Position numbers and translations under genes: made by a program | The notes under the pieces: generated by a model | Told to the model about the DNA's origin: nothing | Seen by the model: only the letters and a program-made list of their open reading frames with translations | Databases searched by the model: none | Assembly (NCBI RefSeq): GCF_902364365.1 | Contig: NZ_CABJDN010000005.1 | Location: 248,001 to 312,000, forward strand | Length of the DNA: 64,000 bases | Direction: 5' to 3' | Origin: Bacteroides intestinalis | GTDB taxonomy: Bacteria > Bacteroidota > Bacteroidia > Bacteroidales > Bacteroidaceae | In this document: positions 27,899-35,575 of the stretch, piece after piece | Numbering within the stretch: the first letter of the stretch is position 1 | Layout of the letters: every line of letters begins with the position of its first letter

Positions 27899-28498
27899 AT
27901 GTATAATTTCAAAGAAAAGAAACTTCATTTTAATGCCCTCCGCAATCCGGATGCTGCAGTATATGACCTTGAACTGTTGCGACAAGTTCGTCCCTGGCTT
28001 CCTCAACTGAGAACTTATACTCGCGATCCGAAAAGATATGCGAGTGAAATCCTCTATTCTCTCCTGGATCTGACGACTCGAGAAAGCATTCGTGCCTTTC
28101 GTCGTAAAAAGTTAGATGAGCTGAAAGCTGCTACTGAAGTTCCTGGTACCGCTGCCGGGGATACACCTTCAGACGAAATCACCGCTACAGATAGTGATAC
28201 TTCAGCCTCTGATGAGACTACCGGTACCACTGACGAAAATACTCCAGAATCAGTAAAAATAGAGGCTTTGGAACAATCCCTTGAGGAAGCCGAAGAAAGA
28301 GCAGAAGAGGCCGAGCAACGTGCCGAAGAAGCGGAAGAGGCTCAGGAAGAAGCTGAAACTCGAGCTGAAGAAGCCGAACAAGCCCTGGATACCGAGAAAA
28401 AAAAAGAGCAGCCCAAAGCAGCTCCAGCAAAGTCCAAAAGCACGAGGAGTACCCGCAAATCGACTGGGACAACCTCTTCGATCCGCAAGTCCAAATAG
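27899..28498 (+). CDS. coiled-coil phage protein; short product of a -1 frameshift pair
   Basis: 199 residues. N-terminal globular part (MYNFKEKKLHFNALRNPDAA, KYASEILYSLLDLT-like) followed by an acidic linker and a long Glu/Ala heptad coiled coil (about 118-165). The tail after the A9 tract is Lys/Ser/Thr-rich. Its position right after a probable tail-tube gene, with an overlapping gene in the -1 frame, matches the lambda G/GT tail assembly chaperone plan. Family not recognised by sequence. Confidence 0.7.
   Translation: MYNFKEKKLHFNALRNPDAAVYDLELLRQVRPWLPQLRTYTRDPKRYASEILYSLLDLTTRESIRAFRRKKLDELKAATEVPGTAAGDTPSDEITATDSDTSASDETTGTTDENTPESVKIEALEQSLEEAEERAEEAEQRAEEAEEAQEEAETRAEEAEQALDTEKKKEQPKAAPAKSKSTRSTRKSTGTTSSIRKSK
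28397..28405 (+). other. A9 slippery sequence for -1 ribosomal frameshifting
   Basis: Codons read GAG AAA AAA AAA GAG. Slipping back one base leads into the frame that continues to 28935. That frame has no ATG, GTG or TTG between its preceding stop (about 28363) and 28522, yet codes well from about 28430 onward (EEYPQIDWDNLFDPQVQIAT). Confidence 0.6.
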
Positions 28499-28935
28499 CC
28501 ACACTCATCTACAACGATCGTGTGGTCACTTGGAAACAAATGAAGCAGCTCGACGAAAGCCTGGATAAGAAACCGGTCAAACGTGACATCATGGACATGG
28601 TGGAACTCCGGATCCGAAACTTGCAGGCTTTCGATGAGCTGCAATCGTTCAACGACACTGGGAAGTTCCTCTACATTCATCCGCTCATAACTCATCAGTC
28701 AGAGAGAGCGCAACTGACGAAGTTACTGAAGACGGATCCGCACGAGTTTCTACGCTTGCACAAGAATGTAGCGGATAACATCCGCAGATACGAATCTTAC
28801 CTGAAGCGAACCGATCGGCAGACTCGGCGCTCTCAGGACAAAGAGAACCTCCGCCGCCATCGTGAACGTGAGGCCCTATTCAAAGCAATATTGCAAGATA
28901 TAAGCCATTCCGAACTGCTTAATAATCCCTCTTAA
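28405..28935 (+). CDS. -1 frame extension (GT-like tail assembly chaperone part)
   Basis: Read only after -1 slippage, this adds about 176 residues: KRAAQSSSSKVQKHEEYPQ, IDWDNLFDPQVQ, DRVVTWKQMKQLDESLDKK, RRYESYLKRTDRQTRR, and a stop after LLNNPS. Without frameshifting the first usable start is GTG 28522 or ATG 28540, giving about 131-137 residues. Helical and charged; no family recognised. The full fusion would be about 345 residues. Confidence 0.6.
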   Translation, partial: RAAQSSSSKVQKHEEYPQIDWDNLFDPQVQIATLIYNDRVVTWKQMKQLDESLDKKPVKRDIMDMVELRIRNLQAFDELQSFNDTGKFLYIHPLITHQSERAQLTKLLKTDPHEFLRLHKNVADNIRRYESYLKRTDRQTRRSQDKENLRRHREREALFKAILQDISHSELLNNPS

Positions 28936-29053
28936 CGCTCCCTTTTGCAGTAGAATACAGATATGCCAACCAGCACTCATGCCAACTGTGTTCCTTTGCC
29001 TTGTCAATTTGCAAAACGACAAAGTAATATTAATCATTAAAAACATCAATCGC

Positions 29054-29527
29054 ATGAGTGTAAACTATTCCCTCGCTCTGATGAGCAGTAAACCAGGTAA
29101 TAAATCAGCCGCAAAACTTTATTATGCCAAAGCGCAAGCCAATGGTGAAATAACCATGGACGAAATGGCCGAAGATATTGCCTACGCCACATCCCTGACG
29201 GATGGAGATGCTTTGAATACTATCCGTGCCCTCATCAAGCAAATCAACAAGAATCTGGCGGCAGGCAAGATTGTCCGTCTCGAAAATTTCGGCAGTTTCC
29301 AACTCCAACTGTCCAGCAAAGGAGCCAAAAATGAAAAAGAGTTCACCCCCAACAACATCACGGCAGCCAACGTCCAGTTCCGCCCGGGAAAGCCGATTAA
29401 AGCAGCAACCCGTGCCGGAGACGGAGGCCTTACCTTCAAGCGTGTGCCTAAGTTAGGAGAAACTTCCCAAACAGATGGAAATGGTTCCGGTTCGGACGGA
29501 GGCATAGAGGAGAACCCTTTGGGATAA
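29054..29527 (+). CDS. HU-like DNA-binding protein (Bacteroidetes type)
   Basis: 157 residues. The N-terminus MSVNYSLALMSSKPG and ITMDEMAEDIAYATSLTDGD fit Bacteroidetes HU-like proteins, followed by LENFGSFQLQL and VQFRPGKPIKAAT, the beta-arm region. The C-terminal tail is Gly/Ser-rich. Likely a nucleoid protein used by the phage to compact or bend its DNA, or as an integration host factor. Confidence 0.85.
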   Translation: MSVNYSLALMSSKPGNKSAAKLYYAKAQANGEITMDEMAEDIAYATSLTDGDALNTIRALIKQINKNLAAGKIVRLENFGSFQLQLSSKGAKNEKEFTPNNITAANVQFRPGKPIKAATRAGDGGLTFKRVPKLGETSQTDGNGSGSDGGIEENPLG

Positions 29528-29533
29528 ATTACT

Positions 29534-29608
29534 TATAGGTAGTCAGCCAACTGCCTGTAAGTAAATCTCCCGCTACCTATAGGTAAACGTCCTATTGTCT
29601 ATAGGTAG
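29534..29608. repeat. three TATAGGTA repeats between the HU-like and DUF4248 genes
   Basis: TATAGGTA occurs at 29534, 29578 (within the palindrome TACCTATAGGTA, 29574-29585) and 29600. Likely operator sites for the small gene downstream or for HU autoregulation. Confidence 0.45.
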
Positions 29609-29656
29609 TTTCAAGTAATTTAGTAGCCATAAATCTCAAAGCAAAATATACGAATA

Positions 29657-29866
29657 ATGAAAGCAATCTACATGAGCGACCTCGCTCAAGCCTACTTCCC
29701 GCGAAGTACCCCTCGCAGTGCCAGTATTCAGTTACACCGATGGATAGAACTGAATACAGAGTTGAAATCGGAACTCGAAACCCTGCACTTCAAGCCCCGA
29801 CAACGGGCGCTCACCCCCATACAACACGAAACTATACTTCGACATTTGGGAGAACCGGGAGAGTAA
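29657..29866 (+). CDS. DUF4248-type small protein
   Basis: 69 residues. MKAIYMSDLAQAYFP, STPRSASIQLHRWIELN and LTPIQHETILRHLGEPGE match the DUF4248 pattern as I remember it, a Bacteroidales-specific family often near HU-like genes in mobile DNA. Probably a small winged or homeodomain-like DNA-binding protein; the function is unknown. Confidence 0.75.
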   Translation: MKAIYMSDLAQAYFPRSTPRSASIQLHRWIELNTELKSELETLHFKPRQRALTPIQHETILRHLGEPGE

Positions 29867-29875
29867 AGAAGATGA

Positions 29876-29904
29876 AGCGGAATAGAAATATTCCGCTTTT
29901 TTTT
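29876..29904 (+). terminator. terminator after the DUF4248 gene
   Basis: AGCGGAATA-gaaa-TATTCCGCT followed by T8. Its T-run doubles as the -33 region of the next promoter. Confidence 0.85.
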
Positions 29905-30059
29905 GTCATATCAAAATAAATCTGCACTTTTGCATTGCCCCTCAAATTTAGTGATAAAAATACTGAAAAACAGGACATGAATCCCTTTTCAAAACGTAAT
30001 CCGTAAAATCGGGTTGAGGTTACACTAAATACCTTTGGGCACGTTTTGATAAGGGATTC
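29902..30059 (+). promoter_or_regulatory. cargo promoter (a) with interleaved inverted-repeat leader
   Basis: TTTG (29902-29905), 19 bases, CACTTTTG (29925-29932). The leader holds two interleaved inverted repeats: ATTTAGTG (29946) with CACTAAAT (30023), and GAATCCCTT-T-TCAAAACGT (29979-29997) with its 19-base complement (30041-30059, one mismatch). The order 1-2-1'-2' is that of a pseudoknot. The second arm ends 14 bases before the start at 30074 and could control its translation. Confidence 0.55.
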
Positions 30060-30073
30060 GCCATATATTTAGA

Positions 30074-31090
30074 ATGGAATATTTGGATTTTACTTCTTTA
30101 GTAGCAGACATCAAAAATTTAAATGAACAACAGAACTACTGGATGGTGCGCACTATGGGCGGTGCATATTACAGAGAATTTGTGAAAGGAAATTATATTG
30201 CTGTTGGATATAATGATATTACACTTGCCGATTTGCACCATTTACCCCAAACTGATAATTCGGCTAAAGAAGCATTAAAAGTAATGTTTAATAATAGATA
30301 TCCTGATATTCGAAATTCGGGTTATCCTGTTGCTCAAATATTACGATTTACGCGTGAAATTAAAGAGGGAGACGTTGTTATAATTCCCTCCAACGGAGCT
30401 TGCCATGTGGCTATAGGCATTATTACAGGGCAAATGTATGAAGAAGTACATCCACTTTTAGATGAAGAACATCATTGTGACTTCAAGAAAAGATGGCATG
30501 TAAATTGGAAACATGCTTGTCGCAGAGAGAGTTTGCCTCCAACTTTGCAATTAATGTTTAATTCCAGACATATCTTATCTGATGTAAAAGGGTATGCTCC
30601 TTATATAGATAGTGTTATACACGATTGTTATGTTAAAGAGGATATAATGCATTTAGTTCTAAGAATCAGAACTAGAAATGAAGTATCATTGGACGATTTT
30701 TGTGATTTGAAAGCAATATCATTGTTGATTGATGATTTTTGTCAAAAGCATCAAATGGAATGTGATGGCACATTAACAATGAAGATACAAATGGAATCAC
30801 CAGGATGGCTGCGATTATCAACTAAAACTATCGGATTGCTATTCCTATTTGGCTTAATAACGGTTGCAATAACTGGAGGCGGTCTTCGGTATAAAAAAGG
30901 CGAAGGATTTGAATTATATACAAATGGAGTTGGTGGAGCTATCAATGATTATTTGGATAGAGAAGCTGACCGCGAATTAGTCAGAGCAGCAGCCAGAGCA
31001 ATGGATTCATTGAAAATAAAATCTCCTGAAGATATGCAACCAATAATAGAAATTCTGAATGCTAAAAACGAAGGTAGACGCGATTATTAG
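30074..31090 (+). CDS. cargo gene: EVE/PUA-like N-domain plus transmembrane helix
   Basis: 338 residues, AT-rich compared with the structural genes around it. N-terminal about 170: NYWMVRTMGGAYYREFVKGN, YIAVGYNDI, EIKEGDVVIIPSNG and AIGIITGQ read like an EVE/PUA-type domain of the kind fused to restriction nucleases. Then a small alpha/beta part (MHLVLRIRTRN ... KIQMESPGWLRLS), one membrane helix (about 254-274, GLLFLFGLITVAITGGG) and a cytoplasmic tail. It has its own promoter and structured leader, stands alone, and a nucleic-acid sensor tied to the membrane suggests superinfection exclusion or anti-phage defence. That role is inference. Confidence 0.6.
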   Translation: MEYLDFTSLVADIKNLNEQQNYWMVRTMGGAYYREFVKGNYIAVGYNDITLADLHHLPQTDNSAKEALKVMFNNRYPDIRNSGYPVAQILRFTREIKEGDVVIIPSNGACHVAIGIITGQMYEEVHPLLDEEHHCDFKKRWHVNWKHACRRESLPPTLQLMFNSRHILSDVKGYAPYIDSVIHDCYVKEDIMHLVLRIRTRNEVSLDDFCDLKAISLLIDDFCQKHQMECDGTLTMKIQMESPGWLRLSTKTIGLLFLFGLITVAITGGGLRYKKGEGFELYTNGVGGAINDYLDREADRELVRAAARAMDSLKIKSPEDMQPIIEILNAKNEGRRDY

Positions 31091-31291
31091 TTATGCAGGG
31101 AAATAATAAAAAGGAATAAGCAAAAGGGCTACAATAATACCGATTATAACAATTCTATAATCGGTGTTTTTTTTGCAGGTCCAACTCCATGTAATGCAGC
31201 ATACCACTCCTTGTAATAGCAACATTATACCAGTGCTGATTACAACAAAAGTACCCATAAAAGCTAATATATTTCTAAGCAAGTCAAACAT
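31091..31291 (-). CDS. small two-helix membrane protein
   Basis: 66 residues with two hydrophobic segments (about 10-33 and 46-64) and a short charged loop (SWTCKKNTDYR). Stops exactly against the end of the gene at 31090, convergent with it. A minus-strand TATATTTG box (31315-31322) precedes it. Could partner the membrane protein opposite; unknown. Confidence 0.55.
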   Translation of the reverse strand: MFDLLRNILAFMGTFVVISTGIMLLLQGVVCCITWSWTCKKNTDYRIVIIGIIVALLLIPFYYFPA

Positions 31292-31392
31292 GGTTTATTA
31301 GAATTTCACACCGCAAATATATTGATTAGATAATACAGAACTGCTATTTTTAACATAAAATAGATGTAGCGATATAATTTTTCTGCTTTCTT

Positions 31393-31423
31393 TTTGCTAT
31401 TCCAAAAACTTTCCTCATATTTG
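31393..31423 (+). promoter_or_regulatory. cargo promoter (b)
   Basis: TTTG (31393-31396), 19 bases, CATATTTG (31416-31423). Over 48 bases it matches promoter (c) at 45776 at about 38 positions by my count, so the two are copies of one element. Confidence 0.7.
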
Positions 31424-31427
31424 CATT

Positions 31428-31691
31428 GCTGTACATTTTGACAAGGCGACGATGTTCGCCAACTTTGCCGTTGGCCTTTTTTGTGCCTATCGGTTATCAT
31501 ATAGTTCCGACCCCCGTGTGGAGTGCTTAATGGCCTCCCGGCCTTGTCAAGGTGTACAGCAGCGGGAAAGCGGAACTTTTTTTCTATTCCATATATGCTT
31601 TGGATACATAATCAGAAACTCCCTTTCCCGTCTTTCAAGATTTAACACATAAGTGTATAATCGACATATTGTTTCATTTTAAACTGCTGTA
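31428..31691 (+). ncRNA. structured leader (b) before three small genes
   Basis: Arms 31428-31447 and 31541-31560 form a 20-bp RNA helix (two G-U pairs). Inside is GCCAAC-tttgcc-GTTGGC followed by CCTTTTTT, a good early terminator. CGGGAAAG (31563) pairs with CTTTCCCG (31623). GCTGTA recurs at 31686, just before the start codon, and can compete for the same partner. The 405-base gap 31292-31696 holds only this. A peptide frame from ATG 31452 overlaps it. Confidence 0.55.
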
Positions 31692-31696
31692 AGAAA

Positions 31697-31894
31697 ATGA
31701 AAAATCAAAATCGACGCGCCCGCGGACGCTATGTATCCGCCGAGAAGGTCCAGCAAATGTTTGCTAACCTTGGTATTGAACTCTGTTCAGGTCGCAAGCG
31801 CATTCGCGCTACCCGTAGTGAAAAATCTATTATTATCTATGCCAATGGTGGCACGGTGAATATCTCCTTTAATGAGGAAGGAGGTCCAAAATGA
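31697..31894 (+). CDS. hypothetical basic protein, 65 aa
   Basis: Basic N-terminus (KNQNRRARGRYVSAEKVQQM) then a beta-rich part. First of three genes joined by ATGA overlaps behind leader (b). Unrecognised. Confidence 0.6.
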   Translation: MKNQNRRARGRYVSAEKVQQMFANLGIELCSGRKRIRATRSEKSIIIYANGGTVNISFNEEGGPK

Positions 31895-32085
31895 GTAAAG
31901 ACCCCAAATTCTCCATTATGAAATATGACTGGACGGATAATAACGGAGCATCAGAATGTATGTATGAGGTTGCTAAAATAGATACAGCCTTATTCATAGA
32001 TGACCTTGAATTGGACGAACTGAAACTACTACGTGACTTCTTGACTGATTACATCACTGGAGAAGAGAAAGGAGGTCCCCAATGA
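31891..32085 (+). CDS. hypothetical acidic protein, 64 aa
   Basis: Starts MSKDPKFSIMKYDWTDN, acidic C-terminal helix (DDLELDELKLLRDFLTD). Overlaps both neighbours by 4 bases; the end GGAGGTCCCC is also the ribosome site for the next gene. Confidence 0.6.
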   Translation: MSKDPKFSIMKYDWTDNNGASECMYEVAKIDTALFIDDLELDELKLLRDFLTDYITGEEKGGPQ

Positions 32086-32276
32086 ATCCCAATATAAAAA
32101 TGAATAAGGAACTGACTATTGAAGAATGGTCAATGGTTGCCCGGGCTGTTATGAGTTTAATTGTAACTTCCAACCTTTCCGAAATCCCCAATAATGATAT
32201 GCAGCTTGTAAAATGGCTGACTGCATTTTGTTCCGATATTAATAAGGAAATCATAGAACTTTCTTTTCACCAATAA
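32082..32276 (+). CDS. hypothetical helical protein, 64 aa
   Basis: MNKELTIEEWSMVARAVMSL and WLTAFCSDINKEIIEL suggest a compact helical fold. Last of the three-gene unit; a 9-bp hairpin (32283-32316) follows. Confidence 0.6.
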   Translation: MNPNIKMNKELTIEEWSMVARAVMSLIVTSNLSEIPNNDMQLVKWLTAFCSDINKEIIELSFHQ

Positions 32277-32282
32277 TTCTCC

Positions 32283-32316
32283 AAATCCCCGTTACAGACT
32301 TTTGTAGCGGGGATTT
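32283..32316 (+). terminator. 9-bp hairpin at the end of the three-gene unit
   Basis: AAATCCCCG pairs with CGGGGATTT. No T-run follows; instead the late promoter begins at the next base. Confidence 0.5.
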
Positions 32317-32351
32317 GTCCTTCATTGTTCCTCTCTTATCATTTACTTTTG
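32317..32351 (+). promoter_or_regulatory. late promoter P2 (GTCCTT-N21-TACTTTTG)
   Basis: GTCCTT 32317-32322, spacer 21, TACTTTTG 32344-32351, before the packaging genes. Confidence 0.75.
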
Positions 32352-32372
32352 CCTGCATAATTAATGCAGTCC

Positions 32373-32570
32373 ATGAAAAAGGAAACATCACCCACCCAGG
32401 AAAATGAGGCGGACACTTCGCCGCTTAGTCCGCAAGAAGCGGCACATGCCATAATGGAAGGACTCATCAAGAAAGCTGCCAGTGGTGATCTTGATGCCAT
32501 TGTCCTGTTAAAAGAAACCATGCAAGAAGCAAAGTTAGAGAAACTTAGAAAAGAACTGTTCGGCGTATGA
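32373..32570 (+). CDS. small protein before the terminase genes, 65 aa
   Basis: MKKETSPTQENEADTSPLSP then EAAHAIMEGLIKKAASGDLD. Disordered start, helical rest. An in-frame ATG at 32364 is possible. Overlaps the next gene by 4 bases; it may be part of the small terminase function. Confidence 0.55.
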   Translation: MKKETSPTQENEADTSPLSPQEAAHAIMEGLIKKAASGDLDAIVLLKETMQEAKLEKLRKELFGV

Positions 32571-33208
32571 CTCAACTCGACACCCTTGATAAGATACATC
32601 CGGACCTAATATCCGCTTTCCTCACTACCGGAAAGTGTGACGGAATTGCGCCCGATGTACAAATCTTTTTGAAGCAGCTTCAATGGGCTGCCGAAATCTA
32701 TGAGTACGAACGTAACATAACTCGTGCAGCCAAGCAACTACGCCAACGCATCAATGCACAACAGCAGATAAACATTGATGAACGTACTTGCAAAGCCCGC
32801 ATCTATGCTGCAATAAACTATTTCAGCATTGATAACAATGTATCTATCAAAGTATGGGAGTCCAACTATGCCGACAAGTACGAAGACTTAGCCAAGCTTT
32901 GTGCTGCAGCTGAAGACTATAAAACAATGGGCAAATGTTACTCCGCCGCCCTGGAGTGTCGTCGTCGTGCTTCCGAAATAGCTGAAGCTGATCGTGACTT
33001 GGGTATTGTTTTTCTTATCTCTCCAGAACTCAGTTCTGAAGACCTTGGATACAGCAAGGCCTCATTAAAAGAAATTGCAGCCAAGCATAACAAAGGTTTT
33101 TATCTCAATCTCATTGACAGCCTTCCTATTAAAAAAGTAGAGAAAAAACGTCTCCTTCGTGATGCTGATATCCAGGAGGCAGAATACGAAGAACTAAATG
33201 AGGAATAA
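32567..33208 (+). CDS. candidate terminase small subunit
   Basis: 213 residues, wholly helical: EYERNITRAAKQLRQRINAQ, CKARIYAAINYFSIDNN, EDLAKLCAAAEDYKTMGKCY. Position directly before the large subunit and size fit a DNA-recognition small terminase; no family recalled. Confidence 0.6.
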   Translation: MTQLDTLDKIHPDLISAFLTTGKCDGIAPDVQIFLKQLQWAAEIYEYERNITRAAKQLRQRINAQQQINIDERTCKARIYAAINYFSIDNNVSIKVWESNYADKYEDLAKLCAAAEDYKTMGKCYSAALECRRRASEIAEADRDLGIVFLISPELSSEDLGYSKASLKEIAAKHNKGFYLNLIDSLPIKKVEKKRLLRDADIQEAEYEELNEE

Positions 33209-33209
33209 T

Positions 33210-35009
33210 ATGGGAATAGAACTGTATAGCCAATCTTCAAGCTCTCTCTCATCTCCAGAGACAACCTTCGATGCGACTACGAGCTTCGAATCCTACTACA
33301 TGAACCAGATGCAAATTTTGGCTAATGTAATCGATCCGAATAATCTATATGCTGAAGTTGCACGCGCCGGTGGCAAGACTGAAGGTATTACCGGTCCCCG
33401 CATTATTCGTGTGGCCAATGATATGCCCGGTGAACTTTCCTTCCTGGTACATAAGACCTACGTCGCTCTCATGACTAATGTTTGGCCCAACCTTCAGGCA
33501 TACTTCTCCAAAGAAGTTACCGTTGGCGGAAAGGTACGCCCCATGCTTGAATACGGCATCGATTATGTAGTCGGTGAAGCCAAACTCCCTTCACACTTCC
33601 GCCGTCCCCGATATCCGATATCGTACCCCAAGCACAGCGTTGTTTTCCGTGATGGCCACCACATCCAATTAGTAAGTTCCGATCAACCGGAATCAGTCGC
33701 AGGCCGATCGGCTGTTCATGCAATCATCGAAGAAATGAAGCACAACAAGGGTGAAAAACTGAAAACCCGCTTGTTCCCTTCACTTCGTGGATCCAGTGCT
33801 GAAATCCGCCGCTCAACATATTACCAAGGTATCACCGGTGTATCTGATACCGCTCGTGTTGACTTGGGGGAGGACGATTGGTTTGAAGAATATGAGAAAC
33901 ACATGGACCATAAACTGCTTGAAGAAATAGCTACTGTTGCTCTTCATGTAAATGCCGCTATCTATCAGAAATACAGATTAATAAATTCACAGCGTGAGAC
34001 AACCAATCCTGTTACTCTTGAGCACATCCGTCTCGAAATCATAAAGCAAGACCGCATCATTGCACTTTGGAAACCACGCCTGGCCGACATGCGTCGAAAT
34101 GCAACTCTTTACATTCGCGCCAGTTCTTTCTGTAACAAGGATATTTTGGGTCCTAAATTCTTCAAAACCCAGCTCGAAACCCTCGATATGGATGAGTTCC
34201 TTACTTCTATTTGTGCCATTCGTCACAAAGAAGTAATTAACAAGTTCTTTGCTAATTACAACAAGGAAAAACATCAGTTTGCCGATAGCTATATTTACGA
34301 GTCCATCCTGAAACTTGACCTCCGGGAACACTTCATCCTCACGGCTCGTTACCTAAAGTATTACAGTAAGCACGATGAGCTTCTCGTTGGCTATGATCCC
34401 GGCCACTTTTCTTCCTTGACTGTTGCCCAGGAAAAAAACTATGGTCGCCAGCTCCGGATCCTAAAAGAGTTCTATTGCTGTTATCCAGATGAACAACCGG
34501 AACTCGCCCGCCAGTTCTATGAGTTCTTTGGTCCGGACTCCATAAACAAACGCATTATTCTATATCCCGACCGTGCCGGTAACAAACGTCGTGAAGAACT
34601 GGAGCAAATCACCACTGACAGCCGGGCACTAAAGCGTGAGCTTGAAAGTTATGGCTTCGAGGTTGAACTAATGAACGAGGGCCAGTCTACAATTTACTAT
34701 TGGCAACAATTCAAACTGTTGCTACTTATTTTTGGTGGCCGCAGTAATGCCCTGCCGGAAATCTTGATAGATGAAAACGAGTGCAAAAACCTTTGCAGCT
34801 CTATCATGTTGTCACCACTGAAGAAAACAGAGGGCCGCATAGAGCTTGATAAATCATCAGAAAAGAAAGTACCGTTAAAGAACCAGGCCGGACTAACAAC
34901 ACAGCTCCCCAGCTCCTTAATTTACCTTCTTTTTGGCCGCTATGGAAACAAAGTGCAAAGCGAATTATCATCAATGCCGGATAATTTACCCGATAACTTT
35001 GCTATATAG
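33210..35009 (+). CDS. terminase large subunit
   Basis: 599 residues, the DNA-packaging motor. ATPase half: ARAGGKTEG is a deviant Walker A (no GxxxxGK start), HAIIEEM the Walker B-like strand with its glutamate. Nuclease half (RNase H fold): LLVGYDPGHFSSLTVAQEKN with the first catalytic Asp and YPDRAGNKRREELEQI further on. Start taken at ATG 33210 because GAGGAATAAT precedes it; 33198 is possible. Confidence 0.8.
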   Translation: MGIELYSQSSSSLSSPETTFDATTSFESYYMNQMQILANVIDPNNLYAEVARAGGKTEGITGPRIIRVANDMPGELSFLVHKTYVALMTNVWPNLQAYFSKEVTVGGKVRPMLEYGIDYVVGEAKLPSHFRRPRYPISYPKHSVVFRDGHHIQLVSSDQPESVAGRSAVHAIIEEMKHNKGEKLKTRLFPSLRGSSAEIRRSTYYQGITGVSDTARVDLGEDDWFEEYEKHMDHKLLEEIATVALHVNAAIYQKYRLINSQRETTNPVTLEHIRLEIIKQDRIIALWKPRLADMRRNATLYIRASSFCNKDILGPKFFKTQLETLDMDEFLTSICAIRHKEVINKFFANYNKEKHQFADSYIYESILKLDLREHFILTARYLKYYSKHDELLVGYDPGHFSSLTVAQEKNYGRQLRILKEFYCCYPDEQPELARQFYEFFGPDSINKRIILYPDRAGNKRREELEQITTDSRALKRELESYGFEVELMNEGQSTIYYWQQFKLLLLIFGGRSNALPEILIDENECKNLCSSIMLSPLKKTEGRIELDKSSEKKVPLKNQAGLTTQLPSSLIYLLFGRYGNKVQSELSSMPDNLPDNFAI

Positions 35010-35225
35010 TAGTTCTTTTTCACTCTAAAAATGTATCAGTAAAAGTATAATAATGGGACTGTTTGACATCCGAATAATATCTAATACTTTGGGAAATAGC
35101 CCTTTGCTTTTGAAAACTTAAAACGTATTTTTCTTGCAAGGCGCATACCTGCACGCACCGCTGAGTTTTCACTTTGCCGCTCACCCCCTCCCGAAAATTC
35201 CGAAAATATGACAAACCCCGGGTGC

Positions 35226-35260
35226 GTCCTTTTGGCGCACCCCGAAACCCACTACTTTCG
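35226..35260 (+). promoter_or_regulatory. late promoter P3 (GTCCTT-N21-TACTTTCG)
   Basis: GTCCTT 35226-35231, spacer 21, TACTTTCG 35253-35260, 3 bases before the next start codon. GGGTGCG/CGCACCC (35220-35242) forms a hairpin that carries GTCCTT in its loop. The preceding gap 35010-35219 shows nothing else. Confidence 0.75.
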
Positions 35261-35263
35261 GGC

Positions 35264-35575
35264 ATGGAAATGACGATGACAGGTATTCAGGCGATGCAAT
35301 GGGCTAAAGAGATCTCGAAGCTCCCTAATGGATGCTTCACCATTGCCTTCTTCCCATGCTCAAGGCATAGAGGGGAGGCAATACCTAATCTAACGGTTAA
35401 GGAAGGATGCAAATGGCGCACCCAACTTCCGGAAGAACGGTTCAGCATTGATAGTGATAACTTCTTCCTCTTCAGTGATGCAGATGGTGAGCCAAAGATG
35501 TGCTATCGCATACTAATCCGGTATATGGGCTTTCCACAAGATGGTTTCAAACTTCATAAAATAGATTGGCTATGA
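35264..35575 (+). CDS. hypothetical protein before the portal gene
   Basis: 103 residues: GIQAMQWAKEISKLPNGCFT, FFLFSDADGEPKMCYRIL. Start at ATG 35264 right after promoter P3, so a nearly leaderless transcript. Ends in an ATGA overlap with the portal gene, suggesting a role in head assembly. Confidence 0.65.
   Translation: MEMTMTGIQAMQWAKEISKLPNGCFTIAFFPCSRHRGEAIPNLTVKEGCKWRTQLPEERFSIDSDNFFLFSDADGEPKMCYRILIRYMGFPQDGFKLHKIDWL

Noticed and set aside
28281..28568. Plus-strand frame of 95 codons overlapping the frameshift region
   Set aside because: It is the third frame (+1) with a low-complexity Lys/Pro translation; the -1 frame has the better codon use.
31452..31652. 66-codon frame MFANFAVGLF... 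inside leader (b)
   Set aside because: Not annotated as a gene because it overlaps long inverted repeats; its first part may be a leader peptide, noted under the findings.
35020..35265. Minus-strand frame of 81 codons upstream of the portal operon
   Set aside because: Runs through the P3 promoter and hairpin; no promoter or ribosome site of its own.
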